In this document: piece by piece, positions 11,905 to 23,700 of the stretch
Position numbering within the stretch: the first letter of the stretch is position 1
Layout: each line of letters begins with the position of its first letter
From: Platerodrilus igneus
Taxonomy: Eukaryota; Arthropoda; Insecta; Coleoptera; Lycidae
Assembly: GCA_036346225.1 (NCBI GenBank)
Contig: JARFIW010001480.1
Span: 15,557,501-15,621,500 of the forward strand
DNA length: 64,000 nt
Direction: 5' to 3'
Translations under genes and position numbers: made by a program
The notes under the pieces: model-generated
Databases searched by the model: none
Told to the model about the DNA's origin: nothing
Seen by the model: the letters and a program-made list of their open reading frames with translations, nothing else

Positions 11905-12568
11905 CTAATTGTACTTTGAAATGTGTTTTTTCAGTCTTTCAAATACTTCTCTTAATCTTTCTATGTGTTCTACTAATGATGTCGAATAAACTATGATGTC
12001 GTCAAGGTACACAAGACATTTTTCGTTGTGTATTCTTCGTAATATATTTTCCATGACTCGTTGAAAAGTAGCGGGTACGTTCTTTAGTCCAAATGGCATT
12101 CGTTTTTATTCATAATGTCCTCTAGGTGTGCTAAATGCTGTTTTCGGTGTGTCTTTCTCGTCAATTTCTACTTGATGGTATCCTGAGGCGAGGTCTAATG
12201 TTGAAAAATATTGACATTTACCTAGTTTGCCTAAAATTTCGGTGATTTTAGGTAGTGGATATTTGTCGTCTACCGTTTTTTTGTTTAATTTTCTGTAATC
12301 TATTGCCATTCGATATTTTCTCTTGCCTGAGGCGTCAAACTTCTTAGGTACTCTTAATACGGGGCTGCTCTATGGTGAGTTGGTGATGTATGATATCTTG
12401 TTCTAATAAGTCTGATACTTGTCTGTCGGCTTCTTCTTGGCTTGTCCGAGGTTGTCTGTACGCTTTTGTAAAAATTGGTTTGTTGCCTGTTAGTTCTATG
12501 TCGTGTTTAACTGTGTTGGTAAAGGTTAAGGGTATTCCTTCACAATGGAATATGTGGCGGTATTCCAA
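11905..12568 (-). pseudogene. pol: Reverse transcriptase of the errantivirus-like element (three frames)
   Basis: The RT is readable in three consecutive pieces. 12568-12344 carries the N-terminal part (IELTGNKPI, then EEADRQVSDLLEQ). 12309-12106 carries IDYRKLN, then [12 protein letters not shown] and [12 protein letters not shown]. 12099-11905 carries MPFGLKN, then the catalytic YLDD box at its residues 31-34. Breaks near 12340 and 12103 are small frameshifts. Motif order and spacing are those of Ty3/gypsy RT. The connection onward to RNase H (11900-11533) is also interrupted. Confidence 0.85.
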
Positions 12569-12897
12569 GCATAAATTTTTAATTGCTCTTTACTCTTCTT
12601 TGTTGATGTCGGTATTAAAGCGAATGTTACTTAAATTTTCTCTTAACATTTTTCAGTGTTCTACAGGGTTGTAGTCGTTTTCTAAATTTTCATATAATTC
12701 CATTTCGTTAAAATTTATTTCCTCTACATTAATTGGATTTGTTAGTGATAGATCTACGGGGTAGTTATTTGAGTTTAAAACTGTTGTAGTGGAATAATTA
12801 TCTTTTATTTGTACTAAGGCAGTTGAGGTCTCTACTCCTTGTTGGAATGTTATGTGATTTATTATTCCTACGTAATTTTTTGAATTTACTGAGATTT

Positions 12898-13413
12898 TTA
12901 TTTTTTTTCTGTTCGGGGTTCTATCGTGTATTTTTGTTCGGTTTGGATATTTTGAAATTTAATGGAGATTCCTCCGTGTCTCGTTCTTAATAAACGGTTC
13001 TTTATATCAATGTTGGCTCCTAATTTTCTTAGAAGGTCCATTCCTATTAGTCCGTCGTATATATCGTTGAATTCGAAAATACAAAATTTGTGTTTCATTT
13101 TTACATTGAATGTTCTAAGTAACGGTATATTAGCTACGAATTGGTGTAGGGTCGTTTGATGGGCTGCTTTAATTTTAAATCGTTCTCTTTCTACAAAATA
13201 TAAATAATGTTTTTTTACGGTTTGGGGGCTAATTAGTGTTTTTGAGGATCCGGTATCGATTAATAAATTAAGGTCTGCGTGGGGTATTTCGATATATGGT
13301 AGTACTACGTGATTAATATTATTCAAATTTATTAGGTTTGGTCGTTTATAAACCGGTTTATCTGAAAATTCGAGCACGCGTTTTTTTCGTCGTCTTCGTC
13401 GTAGTTTTCGCAT
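12898..13413 (-). pseudogene. pol: Aspartic protease region of the errantivirus-like element
   Basis: A 171-codon frame at the start of pol. The retropepsin active site LIDTGSSKTLIS lies at about residues 51-62, and the flap and closing region (GLIGMDLLRKLGA) follows at about 123-135. The basic N-terminus (residues 1-12) looks like the end of gag or a linker. It would process Gag-Pol in a live element. The frame stops at 12898 before the RT begins near 12568, so it is severed from RT. Confidence 0.8.
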
Positions 13414-13429
13414 GGCTAGTCGCGTTCGT

Positions 13430-14171
13430 AATTGTCCAAATGGTTTGATTCATCGTTCGTACTGGGGTGAATGTAATTATTCTGGTCATTGTCAAATTTT
13501 TCTACTTCTTGATGAAATAGTTATTCTGAGGTAAAGTTTCGTTTTTGATTGTGACTTTGTCAGATATGCGTTATTTTTGTATTTGGTCTGGTGTTACCAG
13601 ATGACGTACCCATAGGTGTTGGTTAGTAGTAATTGTTAGGGTATTATTATTTATCTTCGGTGTATTTCTAATAGGGTTCGCGTTGAATGTTGGTTTTTGT
13701 TGGTTCATGTTTTGGATGAATCTTGGTGAAAATGCGGGTTTTGTCAAATTTGAGTTAAACGTTGGTATCAGGAATTGTTTGAATTGATTATTAAAATTTG
13801 TGTTATTAAAATTTGAATTATCACTTTGCGGTTGATTTGTTTGTGCATTAAATGGTGTAAATCTTTGTTGGGTGGTTGTGTGTCTCGGGGCTTGTATGGT
13901 TTTTATTGATCAATAGCTTTTATTCGCATTAGGGTTATATAGTTTGTTTTGATAGTACATTATGTTTTCTTCCTCTATGTGTCATATTTATGACTTCTTC
14001 TAAATTTTGGGGACGTTGGAATATGATTTTATCTGATAGGCGTTCTGGTAGTGCATTTATGTAGGTGTCCAGTGCCATTTCGTCATACATTTTTGTTTTT
14101 AGAAGACGGATATTTTGGTCGGGTTCTTCGATTTTTAATTTGTTAATATTGAACTTCTTACGTCTTGGCAT
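13430..14171 (-). pseudogene. gag: gag C-terminal remnant
   Basis: The piece 14171-13935 contains LDTYINALPERLSDKI followed by NLEEVINM, matching the end of the errantivirus capsid domain. Downstream to about 13430 the minus strand reads as an N/Q-rich, low-complexity segment typical of gag C-termini, but with several stops. No CCHC zinc knuckle is visible, which is usual for errantiviruses. The capsid N-terminal half should lie upstream of 14171 and is not recognisable. Confidence 0.6.
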
Positions 14172-15896
14172 TTCATTCCGAATTGGTATGGGAATTGGTT
14201 ATTTTCCATTCTAAGGTTTATTAAATCGCATATTAGGCATTTTATGTTACGCCAAAATATGCAATTAATATGCGCTTAAAGTTTTCTCATTGTTCTAAGT
14301 CATCTAAGCTGGCTATTAAAGTTAGTGCCTGTCAGGTCAGTTAACTTATTAACAAGCGTAAAAGTAATACATTTATTTCGTTGACTCCGGGTTTGTAAAA
14401 GGTTTTCAAAAATATTTTGCACGCTGTAATGAAATGGTTTCAAGATAAATCTTCATATCTGAACTCATGGTTGTTAAGGGTTGTTCTAATAATTAATAGT
14501 TACTTTCGATTTTAATTAATTTTAAATTTTTGTAATAAATTGAGATTTATTCCACAGTTTGTATTGCTAACTTTTAATCTGGTTTGTTAATTTTCACTTT
14601 GAAGTGTGTTGGGTTATTTAAGAATCGAGTTGCTTGTATTTTGTACTTAATTATACGCTGCCGTAATTTGAATTGAGGGATTTTTGCTTGGAAAGGTCTG
14701 GTTAATTGCAGTAGCCTTGAATTCGTTTATTTATACTTCACGGATGTTAAGTTGTCTCTGGTTTTAGTTTTCTAAAAAGTTTCTATGCAATTAATATTCT
14801 TGCAATAATTTGCGTTGTACTTTGTACGTTTTTTTACGTTAGTTGAATTTAAATACGTCTCTATTTTGGTCCTGCTGATTAATTGAGTCTGCTTTAATTA
14901 TCTGTTCTCCGTGGATGTTGTAATTTATAAGTGCATAAGATGTTTCCTGTCAACTTTACTGTCTCGTTACCTTGATTGTTTTAATTTATAAAGTTACACG
15001 TTTTCAGTTAATTGCGTTGTTAAATGTTGCTGTTATAATTTATACAATTAATTGTTTGAATTACAAGTTTTAGTCTACTGAAAGATTTTTGTATTCAATT
15101 TTGTGATATATTTAAATAAATCGCGTCTTTTACAATTAATTACTTGGTATTGAAATATTTAATCATAAAGTGTCACGTTTGAATGAGTCTTTTCAGTGAT
15201 GTAACTTTTTATAAAGTTGCAATGCGTTTTTTTGAATAAATCTTATTCAGTAATTGTTTTGCTATAATTAGTACAATGATGGGAGTTTCCGGTGAGAATC
15301 GCGTTATAAATTTGCACGCTTGTTTTAATTAATAATGAGTTAATTTTAATAATAATTTGAAAGATGTTTCTACAATTACGCACTTCAGCCAATATGTTGC
15401 ACTGAAGGTCGAGTATTGAATAGTTCGTTTCTATAACTGAGGTGTTCTAATTATAGAATTTGATGAAGTTTAAATCTGAAATAAATCGTTTTTGTTATTA
15501 ATTGTTTATAAGAATTGCGTTATATACATTAGCTTTCGGTACTAAATGGTAGAGTTAATTACGTTCTATTTTTATGTTTCAGACTTGCTGAGTTGAATTC
15601 GTTTTTATTTCGTATTAATTTTAATAATTCGTGCGCCAGTTACGTTTTTGTATTATTTTAATAATTTGTAATAATTGTTTGTTCTATTCAGTTCTAAAAA
15701 TTATCTTGTTTTCAAAACAAATTCTCTTTTGCTTTAAAAATAATTTCTCGAATTTTGAAAACAATTTCTTTTAATACATAAGTAAATTATTTTCATTAAT
15801 TGGCATTAATAGTTAAAATCTGTACATACATAAAATAATAATAAAAAAAATTATTTTACTAGCTAATATCAAACAATTTGTGAAAATTAATTGGTT
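14172..15896. other. AT-rich leader / decayed gag region with degenerate repeats
   Basis: No recognisable protein. Phrases of the type TTATAAAGTTACACG, TTATAATTTATACAATT, TATAAAGTTGCAATG and TATAAATTTGCACG recur at irregular spacing between 14920 and 15330, suggesting an old degenerate repeat. A 15-bp string at 15633-15647 is identical to the PBS/LTR junction at 16151-16165. Confidence 0.4.
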
Positions 15897-16100
15897 TTAA
15901 GAGAAATGAACTTGCATTAATTTCTTTGTCGCTTTCATGAACTCTGTCGATTTTTGTACGTCGTCTACATTGGTTTGGTTTGGATTCGATCGATGGTTGT
16001 ATCTCGTCCAAGGTTTGTTTGGTTGGATTTGATCGATGCTTGTATCTCGTCCAACTTCTGTTTGGGTTCTGACAAATTGGGAATTGAAATTCCAGACCAT
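15897..16100 (-). other. Short leader ORF containing a tandem duplication
   Basis: A 67-codon frame just inside the PBS. It is partly made by a tandem duplication of about 45 bp (15975-16053), both copies containing TTGTATCTCGTCCAA. It may be the decayed start of gag, but it resembles nothing known and could equally be chance. Confidence 0.3.
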
Positions 16101-16138
16101 CAGTTCTTTGAATTTGGGTTCCTTAGTGACCTCATGAC

Positions 16139-16156
16139 ATTCGTATGGCTGCGCCA
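16139..16156 (-). other. Primer-binding site of the errantivirus-like element
   Basis: On the minus strand the sequence directly after the LTR end is TGGCGCAGCCATACG. The TGGCGCA start is the usual beginning of insect gypsy-type PBSs that pair with a tRNA 3' end. The match weakens after the first seven to eight bases. Confidence 0.55.
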
Positions 16157-16650
16157 GTTACGTTTCGGGCATTGGGAGTGGTGTTTTTAAAAACTACTTC
16201 CAAAACTTGCAACAAACTTTATTAGTTTAATCAAACATTAATTATGGATTTTAACAAACTGGTTTAAAATTACCTTGGTCGAAAAATAATTACTAATTGA
16301 ACTATTATGATTGAGTAGTCTAAGCAAACTGCAATGTTAAAACTGAAATACTTAAGACTGACTGACTGGTCTTTGGGCTCCCGGGATGTTTATGTTGTCC
16401 CTGCCCCTCACAATTCTGTGGAAACTTACAGAGGTCAAGTCTGCTTATTTCTTAATACTATTTTTAATACATTGTAATAATCTTACTTTCTAGGTAATCG
16501 CGGTATCTTAACCGTCTGTAACATGCCACCTGCAGTATCACTATCGTCTGGAATACATCGTATTGCATCCGTTTTCGTAACTTTTTATATTTATCCTTGA
16601 ATTATATTGTTGTACTTGGTTTAATAATTTCTTAATGATTTTTAATAATT
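16157..16650 (-). mobile_element. 5' LTR of the errantivirus-like element
   Basis: It lies upstream, on the minus strand, of the PBS and is collinear with the LTR-like piece at 5891-6390. The inner end reads CGTAACT on the minus strand. The outer end is uncertain: homology to the other piece fades at about 16640-16660. No target duplication could be identified. Confidence 0.55.
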
Positions 16651-16659
16651 TCCTATTAG

Positions 16660-17990
16660 ATTCTATTTTATAATACATATAAAGATTGGGGAATACATAA
16701 CTCGCGTTAAAATTTCTAATGTAGTAAAGACGTAAATAAACTTAGTTTTAAATCCTTTTGTGGTATAACAACCTTTTTTTTTGTTTGATTGGTGGTGAGT
16801 CAGGCACGCCAATGCAACTTATTCTTCGCGTTGGGCGTCAGTGAAGCGATATTTAATTTTATTATCTGGCAAAATTTTATTCTTGAAGCTATCACTTCCA
16901 ATAGATTCACGAACCTCACGATATTCGCGGCTTAGTCTGAAAATTACCCCAAGGGTGAGAAATGAGAATGGACGTGGATATAACGTAAATTCAATTATGA
17001 ACAGATATGGAAAGGGAAGGGGAATTGAGCGCCACTGCATCTATTTGGACGGTAAATAACGAAAGTTTCCTATGAGAAGACACAGAAACCCACATACAAG
17101 TTATACAAAACAACATATCTGAAAACTTTTTGAAAGTACTGACTTCAACTCCTGCTACTATGATTCTGAGAGAAAATGTCACACAATAAATTTTAATTAA
17201 TAGACACAGTTTGTGCCTTACAAGAAAACAGGACAACGATACCTATAAATTAATCACCATGAAATTACCACACTAAAGGTGTCTTATCTAAAAATGGATA
17301 TCAAAGTTAAATCACGAATGTCATTTCTATAACCTTATACTGCTTCAGTATTCCTCTAATTTCATTACTCAAAATTTATTTTCTCGATTGTGATGCCATT
17401 AGATTTAACTATTTATAACTACTTATAAAATAAAAAGTATTGAACAAAAAATTTAATTTAAAGTAAGTCCTTATTTTTTTTAAAAATAAAGTCAGGTATA
17501 ATATTCAGAACTAAAATTGATTTCTTAAGATTCGTAAATTTTCTCTTTACATAATGAGATTTTAGCATCTGGTACTATTTTTAAAAGACAAAATCTTTCT
17601 ACCCAATTGACAGATCTGTTAGATTGGGTCACATATGTTTCAAATAAGCCTCGCTTTTAGTATTTATTACAAAAAATTTAAATAGCATGAAAGTTACATA
17701 AATTAAAAATCTACTAATCTACTAATTATTTAATTTAATTTAATTAAATTTAATTTAATTTAATTTAATTAGTTAATCTACTAATTATCGAGCATACTAT
17801 AATTTGACATTTACAAGCGAAGGTGAACTTTACAAACCTTTTTATACAGCCACAAGTAGATTTCACATGTTCTACAGAACAATTTTGGATTACTTAGAAA
17901 AAGCAAAGTTTCCCCTTTCTTTCATATTTTTAACATTAAATAAGAAAATGAATCCGATATAGGATTACTAGAACATTATTACTTCTACGG
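16660..17990. other. AT-rich DNA with a TTTAA repeat
   Basis: No gene recognised. A short perfect array of the TTTAA pentamer occupies about 17728-17771. The rest is unremarkable. Confidence 0.5.
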
Positions 17991-18011
17991 TCTTTTATGA
18001 TTAAATCTAAA

Positions 18012-18268
18012 TGTAAAATCGCTCCACATCGCTCCACATCGCTCCACATCGCTTCACATCCCTCCATATTACTCTATATCATTCCACATCACTGCACATT
18101 GCTCCACATTACTCCACATCACTCCACATCACTCCACATCATTCCACATTACTCCACATCACTTCACCTCACTTCACATTACTCCACATCACTTCACAAC
18201 ACTCCACATCACTTCACAACACTCCACATCACTCCACATCACTCCACATCACTTCACATCACTCTACA
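18012..18268 (+). repeat. 10-bp minisatellite (CTCCACATCA type)
   Basis: About 25 head-to-tail copies of a 10-bp unit close to ACTCCACATC, with variants such as ACTTCACATC and GCTCCACATC. The open frame across it (rich in H, T and S) is a by-product of the repeat. It ends exactly where repeat B begins. Confidence 0.92.
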
Positions 18269-18465
18269 CAGGATCTAATAATTTTCTTCAACTAGCCATT
18301 TTTAGCTTCCAACATGGACCACTGGACTTCAGCATCTTTCCGCTGGACCACTGGCTCTGAGCATCGCTACGATAAACCATTAAGACGTCGCAAGATGGCC
18401 GTTGATATCAATCGGAAAAAAGTTGACACGAGCAGGAATCGAATAAGCTACCTAAAAACCTATTA
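18269..18465 (+). repeat. Dispersed repeat B, copy 1
   Basis: Starting at CAGGATCTAATAATTTT, this segment is matched by 20537-20729. Shared blocks include CCGCTGGACCACTGG, a GATATCAATCGG / GCTATCAATCGG pair, and AGCAGGAATCGAAT. Both copies are preceded by the same kind of CTCCACATC-rich minisatellite. Confidence 0.8.
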
Positions 18466-20373
18466 GTCAATGTAAATACGTGGACACGTCCATTATACCC
18501 ATCGAGTTAACGTGGTTAAAATGTTTTACTTCTGATACTTATGACGAGTAATAGAAACGGTTTTTTAAAGTATGATACATGAATCTGATCTACAATTTTC
18601 CTAACTACCCGAATCTTTTAAATTTCACCGTAAGTCTTGTTACGGTTTAAATTTTCATTACACTTCAAATTAATTTTATTGCAAACAATTATCTTACCTA
18701 CATGTTATTTACAAGAATTTAATTCATTTTGGCTATTATAAATTTTTAATTGTCTATTTCTTATTTGAAAATATAAACAGCATTAATTACAATAACTTTC
18801 ATTCTGACCAATTGAATTCATCTAGTAATTTGTTGTTTTGAAACTTCATCTTAATTGAAATAATATCTATTATTGATTATTGCTTATTAAGAAAATAAGT
18901 TGGCAGTTTTGATGTGATTGATTTGAAAGAATAAACACAGGTCTGCATTTAGGGAATTGATAGTTATTTAGAACTTGAATGCATTGCATTCTAATAAATA
19001 TATCTCAAAATAAAAAAGGATATATCATGAAATTAATTTTAAATGTTATGGAATTGTTACATGTACCTAACAAGAATTCTTTTGTTTTTAAAAAGGGAGT
19101 TACCCAATGTTATAATTGTTTAGCAGGTGAAATGCTGCCCTGTCTTATTGATTTTTAATTATTGAAATTTAATCTCTTTATATTGCATTCCTGTTTTTGA
19201 TTTGGATTATCTGAGAAGAAGGTATTTCCTTTCTGGTTGTTTTGTGAACAGCTTGGTAAAAGCATGGTGTATGCTAGTGCGAATTTTCTGACTATATCAG
19301 AGTAAGAGAAAGTCATCCAAAATATTGGGATTTATCGCCTGGCATAACGAGAAAGAATATTGCTGAAGAGTAGAATATTTTTTGGAACAGTTGAACTGGA
19401 TTTTATATTTCAATCTTGCTTGTTTGGTAGCACATGGTCGCGTGCATTATTTGTTATATATTTCTTTCATCCTGGTTTCCAGGGTAAGTAAATCCTTAAG
19501 TAAATTAGAAAAATTAAACACAATTATTATTACAGATTTTTATTCTTATTTTTATTTCATTTTCATTTTTGTTTGGAGTCTTGTCCTTGTCTTGAGTATA
19601 TGTTGTACAATAAGAAACCATTTTGGACTGGAGTTTAAAGGCTGCAAGTGGTGGTTGCAGAAATGTTAAGGATGCTGATGGCGTGCCGTTCCATGTCATG
19701 TGTATCTAGATGAGTATAACTAATTAGGATTAGTAGTTAAAGTGTGTATCTCTGACCCGTAAATAACTTATTGTTGTGGAAGTTAACTTGGGATTCAGAG
19801 TGTATTAAATTAGTTTAAGTATTAGAATATCGTTCTTGTTCAGTTAAAACGGAAACGAATTAATCTATATATTATATGTGATTTATATGTCAATTGTGAG
19901 CTTCGAGCAATTGCTTAAAGTGGAACAAGAAAAGGCTTTCTTAAAATTTGCGTTAAGACCCGTAAACAAAATTATGTTTAATTATGTCATGCATTTATTT
20001 CATTTTTATCAATGTACAAACAGTAATTGGGAATATTTTACAATAGAGATCATTGAGTTAGATTGACTTATTTGTAGATTATCTTTTGCCATTAATTAGC
20101 GTACACTTAGGGTTGTGAATACATTGTTATATTTACTGGTTGAGTATATTGGCTAATTGAGGTAACATTCATTCAGTTATAACGCAACGGGTAAGTTTTC
20201 TGGATTCAGTTACATACTTTGTGGTGGCATGTTAAGTCTTATCCCCTCTACAAAGTGTATAAAAAATTAAATTACGTTACTGAGTCTCATGTCTATATTT
20301 AAAAATTATAGCGTAATAAAAGCAGTGTGGAAAAGCACGATAAATTTTGATTAAAAAAATATAGTGTAATAGT
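18466..20373. other. AT-rich DNA without recognisable features
   Basis: Only short open frames with no recognisable family. Nothing here matches other parts of the window. Confidence 0.5.
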
Positions 20374-20536
20374 CTCACCTCCATATCCACCACCATATGT
20401 CTCCAGCTCCACATCCCTCCACCTTCCTCTACCACACCACCTCCAAATCCTATCACATCCTTAAAATCTCTCCACCCCCACACACCATCTCCACATCCCT
20501 CCAGATCCGTTCACATTCTTAAAACATTCCTCCACC
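20374..20536 (+). repeat. Degenerate CTCCACATC minisatellite
   Basis: A decayed or more variable version of the array at 18012-18268: phrases CTCCATATC, CTCCACATC, CCTCCACC and CTCCACCC follow one another with irregular spacing. It leads directly into repeat B copy 2. Confidence 0.75.
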
Positions 20537-20729
20537 CAGGATCTAATAATTTTGTTTAACTAGTCATTTTTAGCCTCCGACATGAACTCCTGGACTCCAG
20601 CATTTTTCCGCTGGACCACTGGATTTCAGCATCGTTACGCGGGACCATTATAACGTTACAAGACGGCGGCTGCTATCAATCGGAGAAAGTTGATACCAGC
20701 AGGAATCGAATGAGGTACCTAAAACATAG
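20537..20729 (+). repeat. Dispersed repeat B, copy 2
   Basis: Matches 18269-18465 along its length (about 80 percent by eye). It stops a few bases upstream of a degraded Ty3/gypsy RT domain. It may therefore be part of that element's upstream region or an independent repeat that the element joined. Confidence 0.8.
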
Positions 20730-20739
20730 TACTGAACAT

Positions 20740-23280
20740 CATATACTAACGACTCAGGCACCTCCAGTATATAGTCGTCCATGCAGATTGGCGCCTGCCA
20801 AACTCAAAATTGCTAAGGGTGAATATTCTACAATGATCCAATGCCATTCAAGTCACCATGGGTATCCCCCCTACATTTAGTGGCCCAACACAACAAAGAG
20901 TGGCAACCCTGTGGAGACTACTGGGCTTTAAACGCTTGCACAGCTCCTGGTAGGTATTCTATTTCGTTTGTGAAAAATTTTGCACAAAAACTGCAAGGCA
21001 GAAACATTTTGCTACAATCGATCTTGCCATAGCGTATCACCTAATCGCGAAGGTGATAAAAACATAGAAAACGCAGTTATAACAACGAAGTTTGGTTTTT
21101 AGATTTTCTATACGTGACCTTTGGATTACAAAACGTGGTATAAGCTTTTCTACAATTGATGGACAAAGTTTTAAGCGGACTACAATTCCGTCACAGCCAC
21201 ATTGACGACATCAGTTGAAAGAAGAACACAACAAACATTTGGAAATCTTCTTCAACAAATTAAAAGATTACGGCGCAGTCATAAACACAGCTAAATGCAT
21301 ATTTGGACAAGATGAAGTCAAATTTCTTAGCTACCTCATCAACAAAGATGGCACCAAACCACTACCAGAAAAAATCATAATTATACAGAATTTCACAAAA
21401 TCTGAGATAGGCAAAAACCTCAGATGATTCTTAGGTATGTTGAATTATTACCGACATTTCATACCACGAGCAAATGACTCACAAGCTACGCTAAACGAAT
21501 TACTAAAAGCCGAAATAAAAGGTAGCGCGTCTATCAATTGAAACAGCGAAGCAAACATAGCTTTCGAAAAGTGCAAAAAATAGCTAGCATAAGTCGTGCT
21601 GCTCATGCATTCACTCCCCAACACAAAACTATCTATGGCAACAGATACTTCAGACTTTGCTGTCGGTGGAGTAATTCAACAATGGAGAATCAATAATCGC
21701 AACCTTTTGCTTTTATTCAAAAAATTAGCCAATGTCTAAATAAAATATTCTGCATACAACCGGGAACTTCTCGCTATTTACCTAATTGTCAAGCAGTTTA
21801 AACACATGTAACAGCATAGATATATCACGATCTATACTGACCACAAACCTCTACCTTCGCTTTCCAACAGAAATTGGAAAACTGAACTTTCAAGCAAGTT
21901 AAATATCTAGATTCCATAAGCCAATATTTGACACACTTTCTCGTGAATGGGTAGTATTGATTTCAAACAGTTATCCAATTCACAGTAAAACGATGAAGAG
22001 TTCAAAAATCTCTGGGAAAACAATAACTCAAGTTTGACCTACAGATCGATACAAATTCTAAACTTTAATCAATTAACTTTTTGTGACATTTCAATAACGA
22101 TAGTTATCCCATTCGTAAAAAGAAAATCACGAATAGAAGCTTTCGCATGCATTCACAACTTTGCACACCCAGGAATAAAGGAAACCACTATGCTGGTACC
22201 CCAAAAAATTGTTTGGCCTGACATCAAATCAGACTGCCGCACCTGAACACCAAGTTGTATCCGATCCCAAAGAGCCAAAGTCACAAAATATATGATTACA
22301 GGGACGCAAAGTTTCAAGCCACCATTTTTAAGATCTGATCTTGTCCACGTAGATATTCTCGGACTAATACCCGCATCAGAGGGACACCGATACATTCTGA
22401 CATGCATCGATTGCTTTGCAAAATGACCAGAGGCAATACCTTAGCAAGAAACGGTTGCCAGAGCATTTATAACATAATGGATCGCACACTTTGGCGTACA
22501 ATTTAGAGTCACATTAAATCAAAAGTCGTTAATATAACTCGCAACTTTCAAACAATGAGAAACCTTCATTTGATTATGAGAATTGGCATAACATCATATC
22601 AACTGTAGTCTAATGACTTGGTGGAACGATTCCACCGACAACTCGAACAGCATCGACCTGCCGCGATACAGTAAACTGGACAGGTGCATTACCTTAAGTT
22701 CTAGTTGGAATTAGAAATGCTTGGAAAGAAAAATTAAATGCTACAGTTGCAAAGCTTACATTTAGCAGAACGCAACGCTTACTAGGAGAATGTCTCACAA
22801 GTTCCAACAAGCCAACGGAACAAACACATCTTAAGCCACTTGAAAACCAGCTACGTTACCACTTTCAACAACAACAACCAGTCGAAAGCATCAAGCATAG
22901 CAGCAAACAAACATTCATATTCAAGGAGTTGAGAAACTCAAACCACTTTTTGTACACTGCGGAAGTAAGCGATATGCTTTATAATGTATATACGATGGAC
23001 CATACAAAATAAGCCACACGGACGACAAATCGGTCACTCATCGACAAACACGACAAGAAATGATTTACAATGTACACACGATGGTCTATACAAAAATAAT
23101 CCACACGGACGACAAAATGGTTATCCATCGAGAAACAAGACAAGAAAATAACTGTTTCGATCGACAGAGTCATATCAGCATACAGGAAGAACGAACCCTC
23201 GTAGACAGTCAACACGATGCTAGAAAATCCAACTTGTACTCCTTCAACGACAGCTACAACGAGCGGTAGAACAATATACT
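20740..23280 (+). pseudogene. pol: Decayed Ty3/gypsy pol (RT, RNase H, integrase)
   Basis: A plus-strand pol with many breaks. RT begins at about 20740 with a PPVYSRPCRLAPAKL stretch, then SPLHLVAQ and CGDYWALNACT (20841-21032). 21215-21427 holds the end of the palm/thumb region (CIFGQDEVKFLSYLI). RNase H motifs (ATDTSDFAVGGVI; YTDHKPL) are readable at about 21640 and 21830. Integrase zinc-domain motifs (HPGIKETTMLVPQKIVWP) fall at 22034-22246. The DDE core start (VHVDILG, LTCIDCFAK) follows near 22340-22420. The C-terminal YDGPYK motif is near 22985. A roughly 85-bp internal duplication lies at 22990-23140. The wording resembles CsRn1/Kabuki-type insect elements, by recollection only. No 5' LTR, gag or protease is seen. 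Confidence 0.8.
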
Positions 23281-23320
23281 TCCAAAAAAATACATTATTT
23301 TTTATTGTGATTAACGCAGT

Positions 23321-23700
23321 CCGGAAAGGGGGTATGTAGGAGTATGCAACCAACCATATTCCTAACTAACAGACCAATAAGCACGCAACATGCAAATAAA
23401 TTGCATCATACTTAAAATGCCCCTTAAACAATGGCCGAGTCATTGATACCCTTCGAAATACGGAATAGAATAATCCGAAGGTGCAATACAAACAAATCCA
23501 GGATATAAAAAACGCTCCAAACGCAAGAACAAATTACATCGTAATTGTTCTCTCTTAAGGTAGTTACCAAACTTCATGGAGGAAACTTAAAAATACTACA
23601 AAACGTAAGTCACCAAGCTTCTCGTGCACTAAAGATTTTCCTTCAAATTATCGCCTTGTGATCACTAAATCTAACAAGATAAAATGAAGTAAACTTTGGC
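23321..23700 (+). mobile_element. Polypurine tract and 3' LTR of the 20.7-kb gypsy element
   Basis: A purine run GGAAAGGGGGTA (about 23323-23334) is followed at 23335 by TGTAGGAGTATG, the usual TG start of an LTR. A TATA-like GATATAAAAAACG lies at about 23504-23516. The end is not certain: a TTTGGCAACGC...ACGGGATCC stretch from about 23694 loosely resembles a tRNA-Trp type primer-binding site, which would put the LTR end just before it. No second LTR copy exists in the window. Confidence 0.55.

Larger units (their letters stand above)
8169..16650 (-). mobile_element. Errantivirus-like Ty3/gypsy element, decayed
   Basis: On the minus strand the order is 5' LTR (from about 16650 down to 16157), primer-binding site, leader, gag remnant, aspartic protease, reverse transcriptase, RNase H, integrase, then an env-like gene. 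That order, with env downstream of integrase, defines the gypsy/17.6 type of insect retroelement. Every gene carries stops or frameshifts and no intact gag remains. The 3' LTR is not resolved: a related but diverged LTR-like piece sits at 5891-6390, separated from env by 1.7 kb of unrelated sequence. Confidence 0.8.

Noticed and set aside
17997..18278. 93-codon frame rich in H, T and S
   Set aside because: Produced entirely by translating the 10-bp minisatellite.
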